From Laetiporus sulphureus 93-53 (taxonomy: Eukaryota > Basidiomycota > Agaricomycetes > Polyporales > Laetiporaceae), in assembly GCF_001632365.1 (NCBI RefSeq), contig NW_024468511.1:673550-737549 (forward strand): a DNA stretch of 64,000 nt, read 5' to 3'. The position numbers and the translations under genes were made by a program. The notes below the pieces were generated by a model. That model saw nothing but the letters and a program-made list of their open reading frames with translations. It was not told the origin of the DNA and searched no databases. The first letter of the stretch is position 1. Each line of letters starts with the position of its first letter. This document shows, piece by piece, positions 35,924-51,368 of this stretch.

Positions 35924-36525
35924 TGTGTCACCCGTTCCTGACGCGCCTTTTTGAGTTTCAACCTGCAGGGCCTTCGGTCTGTGCACACTGTCAACACCCT
36001 CCGTGTACAGATTCTATCGTCCGGAGTTTGCTGTCTTTATGTGGGCCGTTTGCCCTGCCAGCGATTTATGCTCTGTGCGAAAGGCCGACGTCCCGCCTGC
36101 ATGTCTGCAATGCTTTCGATGGTGATTCTCATTCATTTGGTGGTAGCGCCATTCGGCGTCGGTAATGTATTCGACGCTGGTGAGCTTCCATCTGTCCTCC
36201 TTGTTTTTGCACTCCAAAGTCATCTTCTGTTCTGCGGCACTTTCATCGTGGAGCACATTTCATCTCATGCCTGACCACATAATAATGGATTATCGATGGA
36301 GTGTCGCATTACCGAAGGATATCTTCCACTCGAGAAGTGCCGCCCTTGGCGGCAGATCCCTTGCTTGCCTTAGATGCCGTGTAACAAGTGCATAAGGTGT
36401 AGTAAATGTTAACCGGTGTCTTACCTTTGAGAAAAAATTGCCTCCATTGCATTTGCTATCAGTGTTGCATGTCCTAAATTTCAAACTTGGGTAGCCACTA
36501 CGAAAAACTATATATATCAATCATT

Positions 36526-36795
36526 NNNNNNNNNNNNNNNNNNNNNNNNNNNNNNNNNNNNNNNNNNNNNNNNNNNNNNNNNNNNNNNNNNNNNNNNNNN
36601 NNNNNNNNNNNNNNNNNNNNNNNNNNNNNNNNNNNNNNNNNNNNNNNNNNNNNNNNNNNNNNNNNNNNNNNNNNNNNNNNNNNNNNNNNNNNNNNNNNNN
36701 NNNNNNNNNNNNNNNNNNNNNNNNNNNNNNNNNNNNNNNNNNNNNNNNNNNNNNNNNNNNNNNNNNNNNNNNNNNNNNNNNNNNNNNNNNNNNNN
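36526..36795. other. assembly gap, 270 N
   Basis: The bases are unknown. Any open frame drawn through this block is meaningless. Confidence 0.99.
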
Positions 36796-37583
36796 GATCC
36801 GACAGCGACGAATTGAAGAACACGAAGGAATATAAATTGAGCAGCTCACAAAGAACAGAGAACGGTAAGCCACCCTGAGCAAATACTGCCAAACAGTGGA
36901 AAGTGCCCGGCGTTCATTTCGAGGCTGAGAGCCTTGCTCTGGCGAGCAAGGGATGCATTACTGTATACAACCTGTGGCTTTATATGATTGTAAACAGGGC
37001 GACAAGGGTAAGACTGTTGGAAGACTCGTCATATTAGATGAAGAAGACATTAATAGGCCTCCAGCACTGTCTAGAAATTACAGGGCTGGTTCCTTCACTC
37101 CACCGTTGTAGTCACTAAAGATCCCTGCGACAATTTCGAACACTTACCGGTATTTCACACTACACGGATTCGAGTGGAGGAGCGTTCGAGCGGTGTTCCC
37201 TTACTATGATAATGCATCATCTCAGATTCTGGCTTCCCGCTCATATGTACTCGCATCGTGGATTTCATGTCAATCGCTTATATAGCTGTCTGCTATCTTT
37301 ACATACGACCGCAATCATTCGCTCCTGTACCACAACGGACTGTGTATCAACCGCTATCTGTACCGACCTCATCGCTGGTCATTCGGAACCGGGCGTGCGG
37401 ATGCAGCGCCGATACCCTCAAGTTAAATAGCCTTGAAGGCGGCAGTGACTCTCTGCCGCTGTAGCGCTCAAGTGGGACCGTGGGAGAACGTACAATGCTT
37501 GCAGTTGCCAGAGGTTGCCAGCATCTCAGTCGATCTACCATCACCGGCACACTGCCACCCTGGGAGTACGCACTCTTTCCGAA

Positions 37584-37938
37584 ATGGAGGAGGAGACGAC
37601 ATTCTTTGAGCGTGAACGCGATCGCTTGACAGGAGAAATCACCAGCGTGAGTACAGACCGTCAGGACGAAGTCCGAATTACAATATTACAATTCTCAGGG
37701 CTTCGAAGAACTGCTCTCCTCGAGTAATGGCTTGAACCGCAAACTGGAGGAAGTCCTAGGCATGACGCACGAATACGAGACTATTGCCGGGCTATGGCAG
37801 AACTTTCATGAACTGATGCGTGGACAAAAGGTCGAGGGGGACATTTCGTCGACGGAGACCCAAGGAATGCCAGGAACAGGCGGGCATGTGCTCGCCGCCA
37901 AGCAGGAGAGTACTGGTCCTAGCCAGCACGATGTATGA
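37584..37938 (+). CDS. DAD1: DASH complex subunit DAD1
   Basis: Dad1 is a small coiled-coil subunit of the DASH/Dam1 ring that couples kinetochores to spindle microtubules in fungi. Two exons joined across a GTGAGT..CTCAG intron give FFERERDRLTGEITSGFEEL, LNRKLEEVLGMTHEYETIAG and LWQNFHELM, which is the core of basidiomycete Dad1. The tail is short and low in complexity (SSTETQGMPGTGGHV), ending at TGA, 37936-37938. About 100 residues, the usual size. It converges on PKC1 with about 120 bases between stops. The protein is short, so the call depends on this one conserved region. Confidence 0.85.
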
Positions 37939-38060
37939 CAGTATAGAGATAGTCCAGTGTAAAGGAATTGTCATGCACACAACAGGTATCCAAGTACATG
38001 AAGGCGAGAAGAATGCAGCAAACGAATAAGATCATAATAATGTCAAGAACACGTATACTA

Positions 38061-41970
<3,910 letters not shown>

Positions 41971-42196
41971 GGCTGTCTACCACAATCTAAAGGCCCCACG
42001 GACGGCAGAGAGCTCGTTGCGACAAGTTCAGCAGCAAAAGGAGCGAACTGCAACTCGAGAGCAAGAGAGGCGGTGATGTGTGTGCATCTGCTTGTTCGCC
42101 GGCCGCAATTGCCCTTTATGCGTATCTAAGTCAGTTATATCTGTGTTAGGTCACTTATCTCGGCCGCGCCGCCCACTGTCTCTTCCTCCTCCGACG

Positions 42197-44554
42197 ATGC
42201 CAACGTTCTGCAACTGTTCTGCCTTTCGCGAGTCTGCCGGGAATATCAGCATCGCGCTGAAGGCTCGCCATGTACTCGTTTCAGTTTCACCGTCCGCAAA
42301 CATTCACACTGCACGGGGCCGAATACCGGAAAATGTAGACGTCACCGTAGGCTCGGACTTAGTGTTCACTCTGTCCGGTGCAGCAGGCTCCGCAAGGGTC
42401 TCAGGCGATGTCATACAACGGTCAGCTGTGGCAAGACACATAGTGAATTACTTCAAGCTGGTGTGTTCACGACACTATAGGGCATGATGCTCTTAAAGTT
42501 GGGTTTAAGTTAATATCGTACAGAATTCTCGCCAACTGGGCCTGAGCACCGTAACCGATGTCTATATCGACGACGACGACGGCCGCGCGAAATGTGAGTG
42601 ATACAATGCAAATGGATATCTGCATTACTGGACAGCATTAGTCTCGATGACGTCTTCACGGCACCTACGAGTTGACAAACAAGCCAGCTCCGTTCAGCTG
42701 CTCGGCATCGATCTTCGGCTGGGGCTCAAAGCTGTTGCGCATGAGGACATGCGTAAGACATACTTCATACTGCATTTGGGCTATGATTACTCGAACTCGT
42801 TCGGCAGCCGCAATAGAAACCTTTTTCTCAGCACATGCCTACCTCCCGCTGGTATCTTTGCTTGACTGTGTCGTCGAAAAATTCGTAGTTCATCACCTGG
42901 TGAAGTGCGTCGTTACCTTCTGTGAAGTGCACGAATGTGCAATGCACTTACCAACGAACAGACGCTATCCGCTGATATTCGGGCCATGGCGATCGGTGGG
43001 TCGCTCCTATGTATGACATATAGTAAGCTTCAGTTAATCTATATATGCGCAGCAATTGGACTTGGAAGCAGCCTACATCCCATACGTGGTGCGTTCAATC
43101 ACGGCAATCACAGAGCGATCAACGAATTCGGATTTTCATAAGACGTTCCGGCGCCACGTTAAGGTAATGCTGCTGATGCATCGCTGGTATTCATCTGACA
43201 CTTCGCAGAAGCTGAGGAAGGCGTATGTGCTTTCCACAAGTGCAGCTGCAGACAGCTTGCGGGAATACCTCGGACCACTCGATGGAGAGGAAGACATGGA
43301 TCCTGCAGACGAATCTGACTCCTCTGTCTTGTGTCATTCTCTAGAACGGCTTTTCAGACAGGGCATAAGACCGGCGCTTTTCAAAGTGAGTGCTCAGTAC
43401 CAATGGCAGGCTTTGATGTATCCACATCAGATATCTCTAGGGCTCACAGGCTAGCTACATCGCCGAAAGGGGAGACGAGCAAGGCTTGCTGTCCAGCGCG
43501 GAGGGAAACGAGTCTATAGAGTCTGAGATTCTGTGCGAAAATGTGAACGACATATTGCAAACCCCGCAAGATTCAGATGACGCCCCCTGTGACCTAGAAC
43601 TGGCAGAGGTTGAAATGCTCTTGGCTCTAGACAACGACGACTGGCCTTGGGATTCGATCCACTCTGGAAACGATCCCGACATGGACGCTCTGGACGATGA
43701 CGGCGACTCTGATGATTTCCTGTACGAATTTCAGTCGACTTCTCCTCAGTGCTCGCAAGCCTCCGATCCCGATGAGACTCTCGACGTATGTATTGGACAC
43801 CTTGCATTCCTCTCTTGCTATGTAGTGTTTGTATTGATTTCCACTTCAGACTCCGGATGGAAGTCAGATAAAAGTCGGAAACTCTTCCCTCATTGAGTCC
43901 CAAATGGCTCTGTCTCTCACAAGCTACGATGCTCTTACTGCGGTAGCTGACTGCCCGGAAATCGACATGCTTCTGGACACGTGCGATAACTGGCAGTCTC
44001 TGGATGTTGACGAGATCCTCAATTCGCCCATTCTGAGCTGTGAATTCAGCCTTGAAGACATCGATGCCAACGGGCGACTTTTTGAAGACGCGCTTCTGCC
44101 ATTGAATGGATCTAGAACTGTTGGCTATCTCCCACGTCCGGTTGATATGTCAAAGTCTCAGCTTCTTGGGTCACAGCTTCTTGTTGATGATCGCGGCGCC
44201 GAAATCACTTCGAGTTCTCACCGGTCCGTACAATGCCATACCCCGGAAATGAAATCTGAGGACCAAGTTCCACCTCTCGGAGCCACGAGCCGTCTCGCCC
44301 TATCTCATGAAGAGTGCAGCGCCAACCGTGATAACGCGCCCTCGATCATACCTTCCTGCACTCACGCTCCCGGACATGCCGCTTGCTACTTCTGCACCGA
44401 TGAGCCAACTCATGGCTTCAACGAGGCTGCCTTCGCTTCCAGACCGCATTCTCGGGCTGCTGCAGCCATGCTGTATGCAACTCGTCAGGAACCATTCAGT
44501 TGCGTAGAAACGAACATCTCGGATGAGGACGAGGGGATTCTAGATGTAGACTAA
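42197..44554 (+). CDS. orphan acidic multi-exon protein
   Basis: No domain recognised. The 3' part is secure: exons QLDLEAAYIPYVVRSITAIT..FRRHVK, KLRKAYVLSTSAAADSLREY, SLERLFRQGIRPALFK, and, after an intron, ASYIAERGDEQGLLSS, with all phases matching. These are followed by an Asp/Glu-rich region (LDDDGDSDDFLYEFQST) and, after a further intron, TPDGSQIKVGNSSLIESQMA to the stop at 44552-44554 (DEDEGILDVD). The helical exon AAYIPYVVRSITAITERS is the likely conserved core. The 5' part (42.2-43.0 kb) is uncertain: two frames are open in the exon near 42.66 kb and I could not choose between them. The start at 42197 is only a candidate. Acidity and Ser content suggest a regulatory protein, which is inference. 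Confidence 0.55.
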
Positions 44555-44928
44555 ATGGCAAATGATCTCCTTGTCGCGGCGAACACGAGCTGAGAACAAG
44601 GTTGTTCGTCGGACTTAAATCGCAGTGGCCTAGATCCTCGGGGACTGGGACGGAGGCTGAGAGTCATCTGAACAAAAACGTGACATCGATCGCGGAAGCT
44701 GTGTGCGTACGTCATGAGTAACACGGCTCAAGTCCAAGTTCCGCCAGACTCCGCCTCCTTGCGGTGGCTGGAGACCATCGCCCAGCTTCGCTACGCCTCA
44801 TTCACAACCTCCATCACTGCACGACCCGCTATCACTTCGAGGCTTCCGCACCCACTCTCCTCTCCTGCTCGATAGAGCCTTTGCGCTCTGCTCCCTTTCT
44901 CCTCTCCTTCGACTCTCCACTCAGCGCC
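44555..44928. other. intergenic, promoter and leader of the endosulfine gene
   Basis: About 370 bases on the same strand as both neighbours. The last 80 bases are pyrimidine-rich (ctcctctcctgctcg, cctctccttcgactctcc), typical of the leader of well-expressed fungal genes. No other feature. Confidence 0.5.
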
Positions 44929-45531
44929 ATGTTGCCCGCTCAGCGGAACAAGGTTGACATCAGCGTTAGTATTGCGATATGTCCGGGCTAGACTTGATGT
45001 TGCACCGGACCAGCCCATAGCAGTTCGACTGACGACCCGCTGTCCGCAGAAACTCACAGAAGAGGAACAGAAGCTTTTCCGTCTGTATGGAAAGTTGCCT
45101 ACGCACAAGAATGTCTTAATGAAGATGCAGAAAGTATGTGGCCATCATCGGTGCCGACGCATGCTGTTACAATGTCTTACGCATCGCTTGCACTCCAGGA
45201 TCGCAAGTACTTTGACTCCGGCGACTACGCCCTCTCAAAGGCAGGTGTGGCCCCTCAAAACACCGTCGGGACCGCCATCCCCAATCCAGAGAAGTGAGTC
45301 TAAGCCGTACCGCATTCGGATCGATCTTGATTGAGGCCCTAGTCTTTCCTCAGCATTCCGCACGCGTCGACCTCTCCCGTCTCTCACCAGTCACTTTCCA
45401 TCTCCCCCACAAACTCTAGCATGAGTCCAGGGAAAGAGAGCCCATTGGCCGAACAATCGGCTACGGCCGGAGACGACGAATCTGTTGAACATGTAGAGTC
45501 TGAGGAATCGTCCACCGCACCGGCAGAGTAG
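44929..45531 (+). CDS. IGO1: endosulfine family protein (Igo1/ENSA-like PP2A-B55 inhibitor)
   Basis: Small disordered inhibitor of PP2A-B55, active when phosphorylated by Greatwall/Rim15 at the Ser of FDSGDY; it controls mitotic entry and quiescence. The first exon is MLPAQRNKVDIS; an intron of about 80 nt leads to KLTEEEQKLFRLYGKLPTHK, then another to DRKYFDSGDYALSKAGVAPQ, and a last exon rich in Ser and Glu (SMSPGKESPLAEQSATAG) ends at TAG, 45529-45531. The core KLFRLYGKLPTHKNVL plus FDSGDY is diagnostic. About 120 residues, normal for the family. The short first exon is the least certain part. Confidence 0.88.
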
Positions 45532-45948
45532 GAGAGATCCACCGGGGAAGACAGATAGTCGTGGTCGCTCATTGTCCATGGCTATCGCTTCTGGATGTGG
45601 ACCGGGAAACGTGCTCGCTCTGTGCGCCGGTGTTGGGAGAACTGCTGGATTGGATTGGATTGTACGATTCTTTTGCGAAACCCTTCATCCCCTATGCGCC
45701 TTAGCTGGTCTCCCCCTCCGATCCTGTTGTAGCTTCCTTTCTGTACTTGTATTGGTTCAGCGTATGTGCCTTTGCCTCATCGCTTGCAACCTGTGGTTCA
45801 TGAAATGCAACGAATCGTCATGAAACGGATGTGACGTGTGACGAATCGCGTGACGCGACGCGCTCGATCAGACGCATCTTCAAAGCGCGACTGTCTCTGT
45901 CCTCTGTTGCTGCATTTCGCCTTCACCATACTAAACTCGACGAGCACT

Positions 45949-48171
45949 ATGGCCTCCACGGACGCATTCGTTCTGCAGCAGGAAATTCTCGAAAAGTTTG
46001 GGACCGTGTTGGATGAGAAGCTTGCGCCAGAATGTGCGTGGTGTGGCAAAGAGGTTCCGACGCGCTCTTTGACGTGCATACAACCTCTAGGTGTGAGGCT
46101 TTGCCAAATGTTCAACCTGAGCGCGGAGGACCTCTTGTATAAATGGGAGGTCCTGGTTCTCGGTGCAGCACGTGTATTCCCCCCGGACATGATACCGGCT
46201 CTCAAGGCCAAATGTCAGAGCGATATCGCGAAAGCAAATACAGCTCGACAGAAGCTGAAATCTGGCTTCAACGGATCCTTTGGAAGAACTCGTGGTGCTT
46301 TTGGCAGATTAAACACTCGGCTGAACGGGCAGACGGTTCAGGGCACGCCGACGAAACCGAACGTACAACGACAGGATGGGCTCGGCGTGGCCTTGGGTGA
46401 GGATATGAAGGTGCCTGTTGCCGGACCTAGCAAGGTCAAATTCATTGGGCCAACTATAGATGAGGATTTACGAAAGAGGCGTGCATGTGAGTTCTCTGTC
46501 TTCTCATCGCGTGATGGGAAGGCTCAGCTCTTGAGCTAGACCGCTACATGTATGAGAAGGTGTATGAACGCAGCACAGGTGATTGTTCACCTTCACTGTC
46601 CGGGATGCTGCCCTGAAACATCGTGTAAAGCTCTTGACAGACGTATCGATGAGTTCGGCGAACTTGTCATGGAGCATTATCATATCGAGGAGCTCGGCGA
46701 CCCGACCGCTGCTACAGAAGTGCGTGCAGTCATTCTTCTGGTTGATATTTTCTCATTCTCGCATACTATGTGTACAGGAGGAGGTTACTATCGTAGGACG
46801 CATAACACTAGACTCTGAGACATCCGCAGGCCCTGTCAAACTCAACGAGGCTGCTCTTACTTTGGAGTCATCTCGTATGATGGGTTCAGGAGCAAGAGTG
46901 CCACTGCGTTTCGATCCAAATGTCAAAGTCCGTCAAGGCAAACAGGGAGTCGGCGGCATTGGCCTGTTTCCAGGGGCGATCGTTGCTCTGAGAGGCAAGA
47001 ACGGCGGCGGAGGATGGTTTTCTGTCACTGAGATACTCGCGGTGAGCTACGAAGCGTTACGTCTCATAGCGTATAGGTCTCATTCGCATTATAGCTACCT
47101 CCGTTGAAAGCTTGTCGAGATGCTGCAGCGCCGCCACACCCTGGTTCATCGTTCAGCATGGTAGTTGCATGCGGCCCGTTCACCCCGGATACGGACTTCC
47201 AATACAAGAACTGGCATAGGCTTTTGGCGAAGATCAAGGCGGAGAAGCCGAACGTTATGCTTCTCGTGAGCAGTGTGGACGGTTTTTTTTCAGCACGCTG
47301 ACTGTTCTTGTTTTTTTTTTAGTTAGGTCCCTTTATAGATGCTGCTCATCCTTTCATCAAGGAAGGCGAGATAGATGTCTCCCCATATGATATCTTCAGG
47401 GAGATTGTCGTCGCAAACTTGATGGACTTTTTAGCGTCATCTCCGGGCAGCTTGATTCTGATCGTGTCCAGCGTGCGGGACATCATCAGTGACCATGCGG
47501 TATTCCCGCAGTGTGAAATGGACGCGGAGTTCTCGAGCGATCCGGTATGACGTCGCGTTCAGTTAACTTGCGCAGAGTCTGATGATAGTATAGAGAATTC
47601 GTTTTCTGCCCAATCCCTGCAGGTTCTCGCTGAACAATGTCACGTTCGGGGTCAGTAGTGTTGATGTCCTTTTCCATCTAAGGAAGGAAGAGTTCTTCAA
47701 GCGAGCAGAGGAGATAGAATCAGTTATACCTGAAGCAGGAGACGTGCAGCCGAACGATGCGATGTCGAATGCATGTCGGCATTTACTGCAGCAACGCAGG
47801 TATGCTAGGCACTTTTCTAGAGGTTGTGTAAATTCACAAGACGCTACAGTTTCTACCCACTATTCCCGGTTCCGCTTGAGCTGGCACATGAGGTCAATCT
47901 CGACGTGACACATCTCAAAGGGCTGGACCTCTGTGCTGGCGAGGGTGTGGAGAAGGACAAGGCTCCGGAGGTGCTCATAACGCCCAGTAGGCTGAAGCAC
48001 TTTTCAAAGGTGAATCAAACTCGACCATTGCTGGAACAATGACTGACCACGCTGTTTTCTTAGCATGTTGATTCTACGGTTGTTGTCAACCCTTCGTTCT
48101 TGACGAAGGGTACATTTGCGAAGTTGACTTGCGACGGGACTGTGGTTACCGAGATTTTGCGACTAGAGTAA
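45949..48171 (+). CDS. POL12: DNA polymerase alpha-primase subunit B (POL12)
   Basis: The regulatory B subunit of DNA polymerase alpha-primase, needed for priming at replication origins and telomere capping. N-terminal helical domain: FVLQQEILEKFGTVLDEKLA and LCQMFNLSAEDLLYKWE, then a linker (KLKSGFNGSFGRTRGAFGRL). Then YMYEKVYERSTG, the OB-fold (EEVTIVGRITLDSETSAGPV, FPGAIVALRGKNGGGGWFSV) and the inactive calcineurin-like domain: FSMVVACGPFTPDTDFQYK, LLAKIKAEKPNVMLL, LGPFIDAAHPFIKEGE, LILIVSSVRDIISDHAVFPQ, RFLPNPCRFSLNNVTFGVSS, FYPLFPVPLELAHEVNLDVT and TVVVNPSFLTKGTFAKLTCD. Stop at 48169-48171; about 600 residues. A poly-T tract precedes the acceptor at 47322. Confidence 0.92.
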
Positions 48172-48371
48172 CTTGAGCGTGTTGGGTAGAATTTGATGTA
48201 TACCTTAGCACTGTCACTACGATCTCGACTACTAGACTTACCATAGCAGGACATGCACCCGAACACGCCACGTGCTCGATCGTCTTCCCGAAATGACGAA
48301 ATGCCTGGGCAAGTCCATTCATCGTTCAACTTGACAACATCCTTCTGTCGTCTGCACTCACGCCGTCTGTC

Positions 48372-51183
48372 ATGGGTCTTGAAGAAGCAAAGCGGTCCAA
48401 GCACAAACATGACCGCGAACACAAGAGCAAGCGTAAGCACAGGCCCGACGCGGAGGGCAGCAGCAAGCGCACCCGCAAGGAAGACAATGGTCACATTCAC
48501 ATAGTGGATGACGATACAAAGGACGATGATATGTGGATGGAGAAGAACATTGATATGGACGGGGAGGAGGTGCGTGGTGAATCCGATACCCATGGTTCGC
48601 TCGCCAATTCTGTCCTGCCAGCTGCTCGCGACCAACATTCCGACTGCAGAGAGCCTCAAGCTTACTTCAAGAGCGTCCGTGGAGCCTACGGATCCTCCGC
48701 TTCCGCCGACGTTTAAAACGGAGACCGTACTGAAACGGGATGACTGGATGATGCCCCCGTCGACACCCACTATTCCGGAAGTCGAGTCTCGGCTCGAGCC
48801 TACAGGCGAGGAGTCATTGACTCAGGGCTATGGGGAGCATTCGCGGAACGCGCGTACCGCGAGCGGCTCTGTGGACTTCTTTTCCAGTCTCGGAACTGAG
48901 AGAAAGAAGAAACCGCAGCCGGACCGTCCTGACCTGGACAAGGTACGGGCAATCATTACGTTCTGTACATTCAGTTGACATATTACTCGTAGCCACATAT
49001 CAGCCACAAGGAGCTAAACATAGCACTGAAGGAAGGCAAGAGCTTGGAGGACGTTCCTGCTGCAACTCCAAAGTCGATTACACCCGGCGGTCCTGGCTCA
49101 CAATGGCGCATGATGAAGCTGAGGCGCGTATATGAACAGGCCGAAGAGGAAGGGAAACTGATCGAGGAGGTCGCACTCGATCGCTTCGAGTCTCTGGAAG
49201 CATTTCGGGAAGCTCAGGAAGAGCGACACATTCTCGACGAGCGGGAAGGAAGACGCACAAGCAGGGGCAGAGATCGTACCATGAAGGGAAAAGAGCCTGA
49301 AAGCGGGAAACGGGTCATGTTCACCGATATCAGTGGCAGCCTGATGTCGAGCCGCAGTTCTTCCTTCCGTCGACCTGAACTGGGCGGTAACGCGCCATCT
49401 ACTCCGACTCCAGAGTCTCGCGCGACGAACCGCCAGTATGATTCCCTCCAGCTGTCATCAGCATCACGAGGCGGAACCCCTGGTAGCGCTGCCCAGTCTC
49501 ATACCCCGATCCCGTCTGTGATGACTCCTTCGGTGTCCATGATAAATGCCAAGGCTCGCGCGCTCTCTCCGTCTTCTCTCAACAAACTTCAGGCCAAGGT
49601 TTTGCGTGCGAAGCTGATGGGTGATCCTGACGCGGAGAAGTTGGAGAAGGAGTATGAGGAGGAAGCTCGCAAGGCACACGGAGATGAGAACCAGGAAGGC
49701 GTGAGGACAAAGGTGGAAGTGCTGCCGACGTTGGATGCTCGCGGCCGCCTATACGACGTGGGGCACGGAAAGAACGATGGCCCCTTGCCACCGGGCAACC
49801 GCAGGAAGAAAGAGCATGTGAGTATTGTCCCTTCATCCAGAATACTGTTTTCCTGACCGCCGTTCAGTTCGAGACTCGCGACAGCACCGGTGAAGTTATA
49901 CGTTACAATCCAGACGACGACACGACGACGCTGGGTGAGATGCTCCGCGAGGAGCTGATGGGTGCTGGTCCAGCGGACCAGAAGAACCTAGATGCCGAGT
50001 TCGCGCGGCAGGTCATGACGGACGGTAAATTCGTGGTATGTATTTTCTTCAGCTACTGCCAATTGCAATTAACGACGTTGTACTGTGTAGAATGACCTTG
50101 ACTATATGGATGACAACGCTGAGAAGTTGGCCAGGAAGAAGATGAGGTCGGATGCGATGAAGCGACAGTTCGCTATCAATGGTGTGGTTGTTTCTCTTTC
50201 CTCTCGTTTCAGTCCACAGTTTCACGGGCCTCATCAGATTACAAGCGGACGCAGAAAGTCCTGGCTACATGTCTCTTCTGCTTCGGCGAGGACGACTCGT
50301 TACCGAAAGCGCCAATCATCGCTATGGGCACCCGCGTGTACCTTTCATGCACCTTGACGGAGGAGCTGGTAGAGGGACACTGTTTGATCGTTCCAATACA
50401 GCATCATTTGGATATGTTGGAAGGTGACGACGATGTGTGGGATGAAGTCCGGGTATGTACAACGATTGCATGGTAGCGGAAGCACGCTCATACACTTTCT
50501 TACGTTTCAGAACTTCATGAAGTGCCTCATGCGAATGTTTGCAGAGGAAGACAAGGGGGTCGTGTTCTATGAGACAGTCCTGTCGCTCAGGTCGCAAAAG
50601 CACACGTTCATAGAGTGTGTGCCATTGCCATGGTCCCAGTTCGAAGATATCCCTGGCTACTTCAAGGTGTGGCAGCTTCATTTGAGCGACCTGTTTTTGA
50701 TCTGACTCGCGACATCTGCTTTGTAAGGAATCCATCCTCATGTCGGAGACGGAGTGGTCACAACACAAGAAGCTTATCGACTTCTCTGCACGACCGGGTG
50801 GCTTCCGGCGCGCGATGGTGCCGAACCTGCCTTACTTCATGGTTCAATTTGACTACAAGGGAGAGAAGGGTTACGGGCACGTCATCGAGGGCACAAGCGA
50901 AGCCGCCGGCAATGGAGACGATCCAGAAGGCGACATCGACGAGGGGGAGAAGGGAGGAGGCGAATTCCCGAGGTATGTCGTGCATTGGTCGAACGGCGAC
51001 TCGACTCATATTTTTCTGTGTAGGTACTTTGCAGCGGAGATCATTGGGAATTTGTTGGACTTGGAGCCTCGCCGATGGCGTCGCCCGAGGCGTATCGACT
51101 TTTACCAAAACAAGGAGCGTGTGGCGAAGTTCAAGAGAAATTATGACAAGTATGATTGGACTGGGATGATAGAACGATCATGA
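48372..51183 (+). CDS. CWF19: CWF19-like splicing factor
   Basis: A late spliceosome component linked to lariat debranching (Cwf19/Drn1 family, CWF19L2-like). The N-terminus is Lys/Arg/His-rich (KRSKHKHDREHKSKRKHRP), then a conserved middle (PGGPGSQWRMMKLRRVYEQA) and ARGRLYDVGHG. The C-terminal CwfJ_C_1 domain has KVLATCLFCFGEDDSLPKAP, GTRVYLSCTLTEELVEGHCL and the HIT-like IVPIQHHLDML; CwfJ_C_2 has RAMVPNLPYFMVQFDYKGEK and FAAEIIGNLLDLEPRRWRRP. It ends with KRNYDKYDWTGMIERS at 51181-51183. About 800 residues with about seven introns. Only about 200 bases separate it from POL12 on the same strand. Confidence 0.92.
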
Positions 51184-51368
51184 TGTACTATGCGAGTGCT
51201 TGTATTATCCTAGGGCTGTAATTGAGGCAGCCTGTGTTATATACTACGACCACCGACAGTGGCGGCCACAGAACGTTTATGATAGCACAGAGCGCTCGAT
51301 CATGAAATTGACGATCACCCTCCCATGAGCTGCATTTGTATGATCGTCTCTCTATCTAAGGCCTTCGG

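Larger units (their letters stand above)
33983..37583. other. gene-poor tract with an assembly gap
   Basis: 3.6 kb without a recognised gene, the longest such stretch here. It contains possible exons of an unknown gene (about 34677-35813), two hairpins near 35.84 and 35.90 kb, and 270 unsequenced bases. A gap in such a tract often marks a repeat that did not assemble. The base composition is more AT-rich than in the flanking genes. Confidence 0.5.

Noticed and set aside
36487..36892. Open frames across the N block
   Set aside because: They consist almost entirely of unknown residues.
42147..42487. Possible separate small gene upstream of the orphan protein
   Set aside because: The frame ends in a splice-donor-like site in phase with the next exon, so it is more simply the 5' exon of the same gene.
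48060..48770. 236-codon open frame on the minus strand across POL12/CWF19
   Set aside because: It overlaps well-supported exons of both genes and its translation has no domain; it is a shadow of the coding bias on the other strand.
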